DNA of 64,000 bases, taken from the NCBI GenBank assembly GCA_038225555.1, contig JBBRRB010000001.1, positions 124,001-188,000 of the forward strand. The letters are read 5' to 3'. Shown piece after piece: positions 51,793-60,892 of this stretch. Under the pieces are notes generated by a model, which did no database searches, had not been told where the DNA came from, and worked only from the letters and a program-made list of their open reading frames with translations. This stretch comes from JANXQZ01 sp038225555. Lineage in GTDB: Bacteria > Acidobacteriota > Terriglobia > Bryobacterales > Bryobacteraceae. Both the position numbers and the translations under genes were made by a program. Position 1 is the first letter of the stretch. Every line of letters begins with the position of its first letter.

Positions 51793-53382
51793 CTAGCCCT
51801 GAACGCGCTTCTCCTTGCCCTCCCAGAACTTCTCGCGCAGAATCATCTTGCGGATTTTGCCAGTTCCGGTTTTCGGCAACTGCTCCTCGCTGAACTCGAT
51901 CAGCCTTGGCAATTTAAATTTCCCGAGCCGCTCTTGCAGGAATTCCATGAGTTCGTCGGCGGTAAGGAGCGAGCCCGGTTTGCGGACTACAATCGCGACG
52001 GGCACCTCGCCCCATTTCTCATGGGGAGCCGCGACCACCGCACACTCGAACACGCCAGGGTGCGCGAAGATCGCTTTCTCCACCTCCAGCGACGAAATAT
52101 TTTCGCCGCCGCTAATGATGATCTCTTTCTTGCGATCCACAATGTGGATGAAGCCCTGCTCGTCCCACACGGCCATGTCGCCGCTGTGGAACCAAGGGCC
52201 GGTCATCACGCTAGCCGTCACGTCCGGTTCGCGATAGTAACCCTGCATTACATGGTCGCCCATGGCTACCACTTCGCCGATGCTCTCCATGTCGCGCGGC
52301 ACGTCCAGCATGTTGGGATCGACAACGCGCACCTCCACTCCTGGAACTGCCCAGCCAGCCATCGACCGCCGACGCCAGCGCTCCTCGTCAGAGTGGTATT
52401 CCAACCCAGGTTTGGATCGGGAGGAGGTCAGCACCGGTCCAGTCTCGGTGAGCCCATAGCCGCCATACACGTCGCAATGAAACGCCCGCTCCACTCGCGC
52501 GATCAGTTCTGATGAGGATGCCGCGCCGCCGAGCATCACGTTGCGCATGCTGGAGAGATCGTAGGATTCAAGGTCGGGGGCGTTCAACAGCGCGTTGGCC
52601 ATCGTGGGCACCAGGCTCATGTCGGTGGCCCGATGCTCTTGAATCAGTTTGAACACGAAAGTGGGCTCGAAGCGCCGCACCATTACTTGTTTGACGCCTA
52701 GCATGGTGGAGGCTTGCGGACGGCCCCAACCGTTGGCGTGAAAAAGCGGAATGGTGTGCAGATCCACGAGCTTCTCAACATCTTTGAACATGCCGCCTAC
52801 CGATAGCGCGTGCAGATACAAAGTGCGATGGGAAAGGGTTACGCCCTTCGGAGTGCCGGTGCTGCCGCTGGTATAGAACAGTTCCGCAATGGAATTTTCG
52901 TCGATGCTAAAAATGTCGGCGCGTTCGGCCTGCCCCTGGTCGAGCAGCTCGTCCGAGGTCATATCAGCCACGGCAACCTTTTCATCCAGGGTTACGTAGC
53001 GCTGAATGCCCGGGCAGGAAGGCCTCAACCTCTCGATGAGAGGCGCGAAGTCGTTCTCGAACAGCAGCATTTTCGCGCCGGAATGGTTCAGTATATTAAT
53101 CAGCTCCAGCGGCGAAAGGCGCACATTCAGCGGCATCACAAGAGCCCGCGCCTGCACTACGCCGTAGTAGCCTTCAAGCAACTGATGCGTGTTGAAGCTC
53201 AGGTAAGCGACGCGATCGCCCGGCTCAATCCCTTCTTTGACCAGCGCGCTCGCAAGTTTTTGGGCTCGGTGGCCGAACTCGGAATAGGTGAACTGACGGG
53301 ATCCGCATACGATGCCGATTTTATTCCCGAACAAATCCATCGCCCGATGTAAACAGCGAATCGGGGTGAGTGGTACGAACAT
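51793..53382 (-). CDS. Acyl-CoA synthetase (AMP-forming fatty-acid CoA ligase)
   Basis: A 529-residue adenylate-forming enzyme. The P-loop reads YTSGSTGTPKGV, the A5 motif is YGLTETGP, the A7/A8 region is HSGDMAVWDEQGFIHIVDRKKEIIISGGENIS and the catalytic lysine lies in LPKTGTGKIRK. FHANGWG matches fatty-acyl-CoA ligases of medium to long chain type. It activates a carboxylic acid with ATP and CoA. No beta-oxidation genes are adjacent, so chain length and pathway remain open. Confidence 0.88.
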   Translation of the reverse strand: MFVPLTPIRCLHRAMDLFGNKIGIVCGSRQFTYSEFGHRAQKLASALVKEGIEPGDRVAYLSFNTHQLLEGYYGVVQARALVMPLNVRLSPLELINILNHSGAKMLLFENDFAPLIERLRPSCPGIQRYVTLDEKVAVADMTSDELLDQGQAERADIFSIDENSIAELFYTSGSTGTPKGVTLSHRTLYLHALSVGGMFKDVEKLVDLHTIPLFHANGWGRPQASTMLGVKQVMVRRFEPTFVFKLIQEHRATDMSLVPTMANALLNAPDLESYDLSSMRNVMLGGAASSSELIARVERAFHCDVYGGYGLTETGPVLTSSRSKPGLEYHSDEERWRRRSMAGWAVPGVEVRVVDPNMLDVPRDMESIGEVVAMGDHVMQGYYREPDVTASVMTGPWFHSGDMAVWDEQGFIHIVDRKKEIIISGGENISSLEVEKAIFAHPGVFECAVVAAPHEKWGEVPVAIVVRKPGSLLTADELMEFLQERLGKFKLPRLIEFSEEQLPKTGTGKIRKMILREKFWEGKEKRVQG

Positions 53383-53452
53383 GGTTGCCTCGTGGACTAG
53401 TATATCGTTTCACTCAAACATTCACCTTGAATCTTGTTCATCGGGCCGATGT

Positions 53453-53893
53453 TCAATTGGCTTCGGCATGCTGGCCCAACTTTTTTAGAAGCTTGATCAG
53501 GACAGCCCTATCTTTCGACGGCAACGGACTGAAAATCTCTTCCATTCCTTGAGCATGGGCCTTGAACGCGCATTCGATCAGTGTGCGCCCCGGGCCGGTA
53601 AGCCGCACGATCCGGGTACGGCGATCCGAGGCGTCCGAGCCGCGCGCCACCAGTCCCCGATTTTCCAGTCGATCAATGGCGGTCGTAACCGAGCCGCTGG
53701 TGAGCATGACCTTTGCGCCTACCGTGTTTACAGGAAGCGGGCCTTTATGGAGCAGCACTTCCAGCACGGCAAAGTCCGACAACCCCAGCCCTAGCGAATC
53801 GATGTTCTTCCGGGCGCTCGACTCAATGGAGCGAGCCGCCTTCCAGAGGATCACCCACGTGCGAACGGCGCTTAAGTCTTGATCCAAGTCCAA
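53453..53893 (-). CDS. MarR-family regulator, MhqR-like
   Basis: A 146-residue regulator: helices at both ends for dimerisation and a winged helix in the middle (LSDFAVLEVLLHKGPLPVNTVGAKVMLTSGSVTTAIDRLENRGLVAR, then the wing DASDRRTRIVRLT). It is divergent from genes for a glyoxalase-type dioxygenase and an alpha/beta hydrolase, the arrangement of MhqR, MhqO and MhqD in quinone resistance. It most likely represses both sides from the inverted repeats in between. The inducer is inferred from the neighbours. Confidence 0.85.
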   Translation of the reverse strand: MDLDQDLSAVRTWVILWKAARSIESSARKNIDSLGLGLSDFAVLEVLLHKGPLPVNTVGAKVMLTSGSVTTAIDRLENRGLVARGSDASDRRTRIVRLTGPGRTLIECAFKAHAQGMEEIFSPLPSKDRAVLIKLLKKLGQHAEAN

Positions 53894-53910
53894 GAATAGC
53901 CCGGTTTCAC

Positions 53911-53941
53911 CTTGAAGTCAAGACTCTTCACGTCAAGTGAA
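53911..53941. promoter_or_regulatory. Candidate MarR operators between divergent genes
   Basis: Two inverted repeats lie in the 80-base spacer: CTTGA-AG-TCAAG (53911-53922) and TTCAC-GTCAA-GTGAA (53927-53941). The spacing of their centres, about 17-18 bases, and their placement over both promoters fit dimer sites of a MarR regulator. Binding is inferred. Confidence 0.5.
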
Positions 53942-53973
53942 TCGTTTTTGCCTTTCGGGCATCTTATAGCGGT

Positions 53974-54936
53974 ATGGAACAGATCACTGGAATCCACCAC
54001 GTCACGGCGATTGCCGGCGACCCGCAAAAGAACCTCGACTTCTACTCAGGCATCCTGGGCCTGAGACTCGTGAAGCTTACGGTCAACTACGACGACCCTG
54101 GAACGTATCACATTTATTACGGCGACTACTCCGGGAACCCCGGAACCATTCTGACCTTCTTCCCGTGGAAAGGCATGCCCCGAGGCCGGGCTGGTGCCGG
54201 ACAGGCGACCGCGACCTCCTTTTCCGTCCCCGCAGGCTCGCTCGGTCATTGGACCAGCCGGTTGCGCGACAACGGCATCGAGCCGATCTCAACGCTAAAC
54301 CGTTTCGAGGAAGACGCGATAGGTTTTCAGGACTACGACGGCATGGCCATCGAGCTTGTCGCGGCGAAATTGCCGGACCTGCGACCCGGGTGGCCGGGTG
54401 GCCCTGTTCCTGATGAACTCGCCATTCGCGGATTCCACAGCGCGACACTCGCCACAGGCCGGTTTGAGGATTCCTCGAAGCTGTTGACGGGAACTATGGG
54501 CTTCCGCAAAACCGCGCAGGACGGGAACCGCCATCGTTTCGAGACGGCTTCCGGCGGAGCACACTCGATTGTCGATTTGATGGAGGCAGAGGCCCCGCAC
54601 GGCCGCCAAGGTGCCGGCTCCGTGCATCACATTGCATGGCGGGTGGCGACTGACGAAGGGCAAAAGGATTGGCGCGAAAAATTAGTGAGCCAAGGCTTAG
54701 GCGTCTCTCCGGTGATGGATCGCAAATATTTTCATTCGATCTACTATCGGGAGCCGAGCGGGATTCTTTTCGAGATCGCGACGGACCCGCCGGGCTTCCT
54801 CGTGGATGAGCCATTGGAATTGCTCGGTCAAAAGTTGGTCTTGCCGCCTTGGCTTGAGCCGAGCCGCAAGGAGTTGGTTGGCATTCTGCCGCGACTCGAA
54901 CTACCGGAGCTACAACATGCCTCACTTTATTCATGA
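53974..54936 (+). CDS. Ring-cleaving dioxygenase of the glyoxalase superfamily, MhqO-like
   Basis: A 320-residue protein made of two vicinal-oxygen-chelate halves. Metal ligands are suggested by His in GIHHVTAIAGD, His in GSVHHIAWRV and Glu in GILFEIATDPP. The N-terminal LDFYSGILGLRLVKLTVNYDDPGTYHIYYGD is typical of the MhqA/MhqO family that opens hydroquinone-type rings. It is regulated by the divergent MarR gene and overlaps the hydrolase gene by 20 bases. A TATAG stretch lies directly before the ATG and no ribosome binding site is visible. Confidence 0.85.
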   Translation: MEQITGIHHVTAIAGDPQKNLDFYSGILGLRLVKLTVNYDDPGTYHIYYGDYSGNPGTILTFFPWKGMPRGRAGAGQATATSFSVPAGSLGHWTSRLRDNGIEPISTLNRFEEDAIGFQDYDGMAIELVAAKLPDLRPGWPGGPVPDELAIRGFHSATLATGRFEDSSKLLTGTMGFRKTAQDGNRHRFETASGGAHSIVDLMEAEAPHGRQGAGSVHHIAWRVATDEGQKDWREKLVSQGLGVSPVMDRKYFHSIYYREPSGILFEIATDPPGFLVDEPLELLGQKLVLPPWLEPSRKELVGILPRLELPELQHASLYS

Positions 54937-55558
54937 GTATCTTCCACCGTCCAATGGCTCGCCTTGGACTTTGCTCTTGCTGCACGGAACAGGAGGCGAC
55001 GAGCAAGACCTGATCCCGCTCGGGACGGAACTGGGACGGGGCGCCGGGTTGCTCAGCCCTCGAGGCAAGACGCTCGAGAATGGCATGCCGCGATTTTTCC
55101 GGCGCCTGGCAATGAGCGTGTTCGATCTTGAGGACTTGAAGTTTCGCACCGACGAGCTCGCCGGTTTCGTAACATTGTCGGCGAACCAGTACGGGTTTGA
55201 TGCCAGCAAGGTGATTGCATTGGGTTACTCCAATGGCGCGAATATCGCCGCCAGCCTGCTGCTGCGGCGTCCGGAGATTCTGGCCGGCGCGGTCCTATTG
55301 CGTCCCATGATTCCGTTTGTGCCAAAGGAGCAGGTCTCGCTCGATCACATTCCAATTTGGATCGGCGGCGGCAAGCGCGACCCGATCATCACACCGGAAC
55401 AAACCGCCGAACTTGCGACTATGCTCAAGAAAGCTGGCGCTGACGTCGACGTGCATTGGTCGGCGAATGGCCATGAGTTGAACCAGGAAGAGCTGAGGGA
55501 CGCAGGCAGGTGGCTTGCCAAAATTACGGTGGTCCCTCTGCTGGTAACTAATCCGTAA
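54917..55558 (+). CDS. Alpha/beta hydrolase, MhqD-like carboxylesterase
   Basis: A 213-residue phospholipase/carboxylesterase-type hydrolase. The nucleophile Ser is in ALGYSNGANIAASLL (GYSNG), the acid in GGGKRDPIITPEQT and the His in SANGHELNQEEL. The LLLHGTGGDEQDL start gives the oxyanion hole. Start ATG 54917 lies within the 3' end of the dioxygenase gene (20-base overlap), so both are made from one mRNA, as with MhqO/MhqD pairs. It probably acts on ring-fission or quinone-conjugate products. Confidence 0.87.
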   Translation: MPHFIHEYLPPSNGSPWTLLLLHGTGGDEQDLIPLGTELGRGAGLLSPRGKTLENGMPRFFRRLAMSVFDLEDLKFRTDELAGFVTLSANQYGFDASKVIALGYSNGANIAASLLLRRPEILAGAVLLRPMIPFVPKEQVSLDHIPIWIGGGKRDPIITPEQTAELATMLKKAGADVDVHWSANGHELNQEELRDAGRWLAKITVVPLLVTNP

Positions 55559-55588
55559 CCCCCGAGTCTAACCAGTCGGGAGAACCAA

Positions 55589-55870
55589 ATGCGACGTTAT
55601 GCCTGCGCTTTTTTCCTTACGGCAGCGTTAACCATTCCGCTGGTTGTACGGGCCGATGACGACGACCATCATCGACGCTACTATGATCGTGACCGCAAGG
55701 ATTACCACGAACGGAACGAGCGCGAAGACCGCGCCTACCGGCATTATTTAGAGGAACAGCGGCGCGAGTATCGTGATTTTAATCGCTTGAATCGGCGCGA
55801 CCAGAGTGCGTACTGGCGCTGGCGTCACGTGCACAACAACGAAGATTGGGAACGCCGCGATCGCCGATGA
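55589..55870 (+). CDS. Small exported, highly charged protein
   Basis: A 93-residue protein with a clean signal peptide (RRYACAFFLTAALTIPLVVRA). The mature part is almost entirely Asp, His, Arg, Tyr and Glu with runs such as DDDDHHRRYYDRDRKDYHERNERED, which could bind metal or nucleic acid in the periplasm. No family function known. GGGAGAA precedes the ATG; a terminator follows. Confidence 0.7.
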   Translation: MRRYACAFFLTAALTIPLVVRADDDDHHRRYYDRDRKDYHERNEREDRAYRHYLEEQRREYRDFNRLNRRDQSAYWRWRHVHNNEDWERRDRR

Positions 55871-55880
55871 GGTTTCAACA

Positions 55881-55905
55881 GGGCGGACGTGGATGCCGCC
55901 CTTTT
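55881..55905 (+). terminator. Intrinsic terminator after the charged exported protein gene
   Basis: GGGCGG (55881-55886) pairs with CCGCCC (55896-55901) over a nine-base loop and is followed by TTTT. Confidence 0.75.
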
Positions 55906-56006
55906 ACGTGTTATCATTTTCTTTCAGGTTTCACGTGGATCGGCTGCGCCTGACAGCCGCCCTGTAGACTTTACTCCGCTCTCTGTCGCCCCGGCGACCC
56001 CGAACA

Positions 56007-57008
56007 GTGAGAGCATCATCTTTCGGGGGAACGTTGAAAGCAATCGTGGCACGGGGTCAACAAACAGGCGTCGCACTCGCGTTCCTAGCGATCTATCTCA
56101 TCTGGGGATCCACGTTTCTTGCCACCCGCTATGCAGTAGCCACTATCCCGCCATTCTTCGTCGCCGGCACACGCTTTTTTCTCGCGGGTTTAGTTCTCTT
56201 CTCCATCGCCCAGTGGCGCGAGCCCACAAAACTGAACTGGCGAAATTGGACTGCGGCAATTGGAATGGGTGCGCTTTTCTTTCTGATTTGTCACGGTGGA
56301 GTGAGCTGGGCCGCCCGGCATGTGCCTTCTGGCGTTTCCGCCCTACTGATGTCCTCGATCTCGCTGTGGACGGCGCTGCTCGAGTTGGCAACCAAGTCCG
56401 CCACTCGCCCGGGGCGTCGCATGCTGTTCGCGCTTTTTGTCGGATTTTTCGGCATGGTGCTGCTGGTGATCCGGCCCGAGGTATTGGACGGCAGCAAGGT
56501 CGGGTCAACCGGCGCGATGGTCGTCCTGATTGGGGCGTTTTCCTGGGCGGTTGGAACAGTGCTCGTTCGACGCATGCCGCTGCCTTCGTCTCCCTTCCTT
56601 TCATCTGGAATGCAAATGATCGGTGGCGGCGGACTCCTGCTTGTCGCGGGGTTTTTAAGCGGGCAAGCGAACAATTTTCAAGTGTCGAACATCTCGCGTT
56701 CGTCAGCCATCGCGATGCTGTTCCTTACACTGATCGGATCGCTGGTCGGGTTTACCTGCTATGTGTGGCTGCTGGGAGTTTCCACGCCCACTCGCGTAGC
56801 AACTTACGCGTATGTCAATCCAATCATCGCCCTCATGCTGGGGTGGTCGCTTGGCGGTGAACATCCCAGCACTCTGTCTCTGATAGCCAGCGGTGTGGTG
56901 ATTGTTTCAGTCGCCACCGTTATTTCCAGCAAAAGACCGTCCACGCCGGATGGAACGGCGTCGCAATCGGTTAACTTCAACCCCCTGTTTGCGGCAGACG
57001 AGCCATAA
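56007..57008 (+). CDS. EamA/DMT-superfamily transporter
   Basis: A protein of about 330 residues with ten hydrophobic segments in two EamA repeats. The first repeat opens IYLIWGSTFLATRYAVATIPPFFVAGTRF, the second contains GAFSWAVGTVLVRRMPLP and AYVNPIIALMLGWSLGGE. Such proteins export amino acids or other metabolites. GTG 56007 is the outermost start; TTG 56034 (GGGGGA three bases upstream) and GTG 56046 are alternatives, removing nine or thirteen residues. Substrate unknown. Confidence 0.82.
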   Translation: MRASSFGGTLKAIVARGQQTGVALAFLAIYLIWGSTFLATRYAVATIPPFFVAGTRFFLAGLVLFSIAQWREPTKLNWRNWTAAIGMGALFFLICHGGVSWAARHVPSGVSALLMSSISLWTALLELATKSATRPGRRMLFALFVGFFGMVLLVIRPEVLDGSKVGSTGAMVVLIGAFSWAVGTVLVRRMPLPSSPFLSSGMQMIGGGGLLLVAGFLSGQANNFQVSNISRSSAIAMLFLTLIGSLVGFTCYVWLLGVSTPTRVATYAYVNPIIALMLGWSLGGEHPSTLSLIASGVVIVSVATVISSKRPSTPDGTASQSVNFNPLFAADEP

Positions 57009-57034
57009 CAGGTAACATTCGATAGGAGTCCCTC

Positions 57035-58027
57035 ATGAGCATTTCCCGCAGACGCTTTCTTGAAACCACGGCCTTGGGCAGCTTGGCGGCAACAACCGCA
57101 GCCGCTGCCGAATCCGACATGTCCCCCAAGGGGATGCCGACTCGCATCTTGGGACGCACGGGTGCCCGAGTTTCCATCCTCGCCATGGGCGGGGGTAGCC
57201 GCTTCCTATCCTATGGGACCGAGGACAAAGCTCTCCTGGCGATGAACCACGCAATCGACATGGGCATCAGCTATATCGATACCGCCTATGGCTACGGAAA
57301 CGGTCTCAGCGAGACCCGCGTGGGAAAGATTATGGCCAGCCGGCGCAATGAAGTTTTTCTCGCGACCAAGATTCTCGACCGCACGGCCGACGGCGCCATG
57401 CGCATCGTGGAAGGCAGCCTGAAGCGGCTGCAGACGGACCACATCGATTTGGTCCATATCCACATGCTGACCACGCCTGAGGATCTTGCCGCCATCGAAT
57501 CCAAGGATGGGGTTCTGAAGACTTTCTACAAATTGCGCGATCAGAAAGTGGCCCGGGCTATCGGCATCACCTGCCACACCGATCCCGGGGTTCTGAAGCA
57601 AGCGCTGGAGCATAACGATTTCGACTGTACTCAGATGGCGTTGAACGCCGCTCTGGTGGGCATGACGAGCGGTTCCGGAGGCATGGTGATCAACCCCGAC
57701 ATGAAGCCCAGTTTTGAAACGATTGCGCTGCCAGTTGCCGTGAAGAAGAAGATGGGAGTAATCGCAATGAAGGTGTTTGCCGCCGATGGACTCGCGGGCC
57801 AGGTGCCTTCCGAAAAGCTGATCCGGTATTCCCTCTCGCTGCCGGTTTCACTGTGCGTGGTTGGAATGCCGAAGATGGAAATGATCGACGAGAACGTTCG
57901 GCTTGCGAAGGAGTTTCGCCCGCTCGCGAAAGCGGAGATGGAATCTCTTTCAAATGCGCTTTCGACGAAGAACAAGGCGGCGCTGGACCGTTATTTCGCC
58001 AATCACGTGGATCATTACGCTGCGTAG
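57035..58027 (+). CDS. Tat-exported aldo/keto reductase
   Basis: A 330-residue protein with a twin-arginine signal (SRRRFLETTALGSLAATTAAAA). The aldo/keto reductase barrel shows the catalytic tetrad region: Asp and Tyr in DTAYGYGNGLSE, Lys in VFLATKI and His in VHIHML. The C-terminus (LPVSLCVVGMPKMEMIDENVRLA) is the usual NADPH-binding end. Export through Tat implies it folds with cofactor in the cytoplasm first. AGGAG six bases before the ATG. Confidence 0.87.
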   Translation: MSISRRRFLETTALGSLAATTAAAAESDMSPKGMPTRILGRTGARVSILAMGGGSRFLSYGTEDKALLAMNHAIDMGISYIDTAYGYGNGLSETRVGKIMASRRNEVFLATKILDRTADGAMRIVEGSLKRLQTDHIDLVHIHMLTTPEDLAAIESKDGVLKTFYKLRDQKVARAIGITCHTDPGVLKQALEHNDFDCTQMALNAALVGMTSGSGGMVINPDMKPSFETIALPVAVKKKMGVIAMKVFAADGLAGQVPSEKLIRYSLSLPVSLCVVGMPKMEMIDENVRLAKEFRPLAKAEMESLSNALSTKNKAALDRYFANHVDHYAA

Positions 58028-58028
58028 C

Positions 58029-58958
58029 TTAGGGCAGTGCGAGAGTTTGCTTTTTGTTGATGCAATCCAGCTCGAGCACTAGATCGCCGTCGGAGTCGAC
58101 TAGAAACGCGGGAACAAACTTAGCTCCCCATTGAAGTTCATCGTGCCGGTAGGAGAAGCGGACGTTCACAGTCTGACTGAAGGTGTCATCGAAGCCTTTG
58201 ATCAGAATGAGGAACTCCGCTTCTTCGCGTTTTAAATCTTCCGCAGTTTTTCCAAAGAGCGGGCTGGCGTCGTCAATAGGATGCACCACGGTCCAGGTCA
58301 AAGGGAAAAAGTAGATGTTGTCTCGTTCCAGAGTGAGCGAGGCGTATTGCCGTTTCAGATCGCCATTCGAGCGCTCCACTGTCATCAGCATTAACTTGGC
58401 TTCCACATTCATTAAGTTGTTGTTGCGTTGGTTTGCGATTCGGAACTGCAGGCCGGTGATTTCCTGATAGGGGGCGACCAGCATGAAGTCGCTAAATAGG
58501 ATTTTCGCCGAGGGTCTGGAAAAACGGCCGTACAACAGTCCGGTAGCGAGCGCGAAACCCATCAAGCCGGCCATCGCTTCAATCGACGCGACTGAGTTTG
58601 CGGCAAGTCCGCGCGGGTAAACGCTTCCGTAACCTACCGTGGTCAGCGTATGAACGCTGAAAAAAAAGGCGCTTGCGAAAGGGCCGACACCTGTGTTTTC
58701 TCCAGCCCCCATCAGGTGTTGAATGCCGACCGCGAGAAACAAGCCGGCAAAGATCAAGTTGACGACGAGATAGGCGAGGAGCACGCAGGCGATGAATTTC
58801 GGCCACGTGGTATCGATGAGAAACAGATAAGGGTTTCTGGCGGACCAAGGCACGCCTCGGCGATGAACGTTGAAGGAGCCGTCTTTATTGATGGCGCGAC
58901 GGAGTTCACCGCTGAACTGCTGGGTTAAGCCGGGGTCGAAGGTTTGCTTGGCCGCCAT
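58029..58958 (-). CDS. Inward-rectifier potassium channel (KirBac type)
   Basis: A 309-residue channel: slide helix with NPYLFLIDTTWPKFIACVL, first membrane helix, pore helix ending in the selectivity filter TTVGYGS, second helix (GLMGFALATGLLYGRFSRP), then the immunoglobulin-like cytoplasmic domain (about 155-300) with ISDFML-like start FSDFMLVAPY. It lets potassium move down its gradient and is gated from the cytoplasm. Stop lies two bases from that of the convergent reductase gene. Confidence 0.92.
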   Translation of the reverse strand: MAAKQTFDPGLTQQFSGELRRAINKDGSFNVHRRGVPWSARNPYLFLIDTTWPKFIACVLLAYLVVNLIFAGLFLAVGIQHLMGAGENTGVGPFASAFFFSVHTLTTVGYGSVYPRGLAANSVASIEAMAGLMGFALATGLLYGRFSRPSAKILFSDFMLVAPYQEITGLQFRIANQRNNNLMNVEAKLMLMTVERSNGDLKRQYASLTLERDNIYFFPLTWTVVHPIDDASPLFGKTAEDLKREEAEFLILIKGFDDTFSQTVNVRFSYRHDELQWGAKFVPAFLVDSDGDLVLELDCINKKQTLALP

Positions 58959-58998
58959 GCTTCTATGGTAATTTGCGAGGAACCCGCGAGCCTTGGTG

Positions 58999-59598
58999 TC
59001 ACGCCACTGCGGCCTGCAGGATCCTCTCCACTTCTTTCCATAGTTTTCGGAATGATCGCGAACGAGCCCGCGCCAGTTCGAGATCGAACTCTTGGCTTAG
59101 AGGAGCTTGATCGACGGTTGGACGGTACTTATTGGATCCGGGCATTTGTTTTGTGAGCCATTTCTTTGCGCCGCGGATGCCTTCAGGGTCGGTCGGCGCA
59201 ATTAAATCGTGGCTGAGATTGCGCTTTCCGGCCAATGACTCGGCGGCAGCGAGATACCAGGCCTCGTATTCGCGATGCGCCAGGACGACTGAGATGCGCA
59301 GGTCCGGTCGTGCATCGTTTGCCCGACGTTTCAGCTCGGGGCCAAGGTTCTTCGGGCAATCATCGTCACTGTCGATGAGGACAAGAATTGCGTGTTCAGG
59401 ATGCTTCTCGGCGACTGCATTGATTGCAGCTTCGAGGCCGCCAACTCTTCGCATGCTACCCGAAGGGTGCCTGAAACCCTTCGGCACCGCCGGAGTGGCG
59501 CTCGGGTCGATCTCGGCGATGATCCGCCTTAATAGGATCGGAAATGAAAGGACCTCTCCGTGTCCTTCAACAAGCGGTGCGATTCTCGCCGTCTTCAT
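58999..59598 (-). CDS. DUF4276 (TOPRIM-like) protein, partner of the adjacent AAA ATPase
   Basis: A 199-residue protein of the DUF4276 family, whose fold resembles TOPRIM. The TOPRIM-like residues are visible: Glu11 and Glu15 in LVEGHGE, and the acidic cluster LIDSDDD (Asp76, Asp78-80). The second family motif, HREYEAWYLA (108-117), is intact. Its ATG overlaps the AAA gene stop by four bases (ATGA), so the two are a stoichiometric pair. By analogy with OLD nucleases and PARIS (AAA ATPase plus TOPRIM-like protein) it is probably a nuclease effector controlled by the ATPase in phage defence. The role is inferred. Confidence 0.82.
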   Translation of the reverse strand: MKTARIAPLVEGHGEVLSFPILLRRIIAEIDPSATPAVPKGFRHPSGSMRRVGGLEAAINAVAEKHPEHAILVLIDSDDDCPKNLGPELKRRANDARPDLRISVVLAHREYEAWYLAAAESLAGKRNLSHDLIAPTDPEGIRGAKKWLTKQMPGSNKYRPTVDQAPLSQEFDLELARARSRSFRKLWKEVERILQAAVA

Positions 59599-60737
59599 TT
59601 AGAAGAAGAGGCCGCCGCAGGGGTGAGTTGATTGCTCCTCAGCAATTCCCCGGCGGTATAGAGACGACGTCGAAGGATCGACTTCTCGCTGTCGCTGATG
59701 GGCCCAATTACCGTCTCGCCATCGTGCAAGGCTACGGCCAGTATTGCGTTTTCGGGCAAATCCTTCCGATCAAAAAGGTCTGCGGAGTGTGTCGAAGCCA
59801 AAATGGGAACAGAAGCGCTTGCCTCCAGAAGAGCATCGAGTAGGATGCCGGCCGCGGCTGGATGTAAATTACTTTCGGGCTCTTCTAATCCAACAAGAGA
59901 GATACGAGGGATCACGGTACCCGCCTGGAAAACGGCAAGAAGTATTGCGATCGCGCGAAGTGTCCCGTCGGACACGTCCGAACTGTAAAACCTCCATTTG
60001 CTCGAATTCGAGGCAGTAACCGTTAGCCAGCGGTAGCCGCCATTTTCAACCGTCGTAAGGCCGGCGAATTCTGGATTGAAAGCGCTCAGGTATTCTCTGA
60101 TCCTGCCGATAGTGTCGGGCCTTGTTCGTATCAAACAAGCAACAACATCGGCGGCGTTTGATGCCTCGGCTGCTAAGGCGGTGCCGGGTCCGATGACGAT
60201 CGGTGGTCGCATTCGTTCCGGGCGAGGCGAGTAGAAAGTCATCCCAGCAACAAGATTGAAGACCGGAGCAAACTCAGGTAGAGAGCCGAAAGAGACGAGC
60301 GCCGGTCTATCACCGGTGGAAGCCGGAGCAGCCGAGGCAGTATGTTCAATGTTCCCGCGAGTCGACTTGAAATGATCGTCGCCAACTTCGCAGCGCTCCT
60401 CATCAATCACTGCGGCATCATCGTTTCCTGCACTGACGGTGACGGAGTAGGTGCCGACCCTTGCGTCTTCGAGTTCGAAGCTCACTTGGATTGAAAAGCT
60501 GGATGCCATGCCTCCGCTTGGAAGTCTACGAAGTATGGAGCGGATTCCGTACCTTCTCAAGACCACTTCCTCTAACGGAGCCCGCATACTGTCGGCAAGG
60601 AAGCGAAGAGCATCCAAAAAATTACTCTTGCCTGAGCCGTTAGGGCCAACCAGAAGCGTCAGGGGCTGCAGTTCCACATCACAGGACGCGATGCTGCGGT
60701 AGTCTCGTATTGCGACGCGCGTAATTCTTGAGACCAT
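59595..60737 (-). CDS. RecF/OLD-like AAA ATPase (AAA_21 type)
   Basis: A 380-residue ABC-type ATPase: Walker A GPNGSGKS (31-38), signature-like SDVSDGTLRAIAILLA near 250, Walker B LVGLEEPESNLHP with Glu285/Glu286 and the His switch in ASTHSADLF. No long coiled coil interrupts the ATPase halves, unlike SMC or RecN. It precedes and overlaps the DUF4276 gene by four bases. Together they look like a split OLD-type system in which the ATPase senses or loads and the TOPRIM-like protein cuts. No methylase or integrase is adjacent. Confidence 0.85.
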   Translation of the reverse strand: MVSRITRVAIRDYRSIASCDVELQPLTLLVGPNGSGKSNFLDALRFLADSMRAPLEEVVLRRYGIRSILRRLPSGGMASSFSIQVSFELEDARVGTYSVTVSAGNDDAAVIDEERCEVGDDHFKSTRGNIEHTASAAPASTGDRPALVSFGSLPEFAPVFNLVAGMTFYSPRPERMRPPIVIGPGTALAAEASNAADVVACLIRTRPDTIGRIREYLSAFNPEFAGLTTVENGGYRWLTVTASNSSKWRFYSSDVSDGTLRAIAILLAVFQAGTVIPRISLVGLEEPESNLHPAAAGILLDALLEASASVPILASTHSADLFDRKDLPENAILAVALHDGETVIGPISDSEKSILRRRLYTAGELLRSNQLTPAAASSSK

Positions 60738-60892
60738 CTCTCAAGTGTATGTGCTGAGGGGAAGGCAGGGGAGAGAAGCTCTTTTCGTTTTCAGGGCTGC
60801 CCTGCTGTAACGCGCGGGGAGCGACCCCGTCGGCCATTATGCAAATCAGCCACCGCGCTCCGCCAGATGCCGCAATGCGACAATCGAGAATT

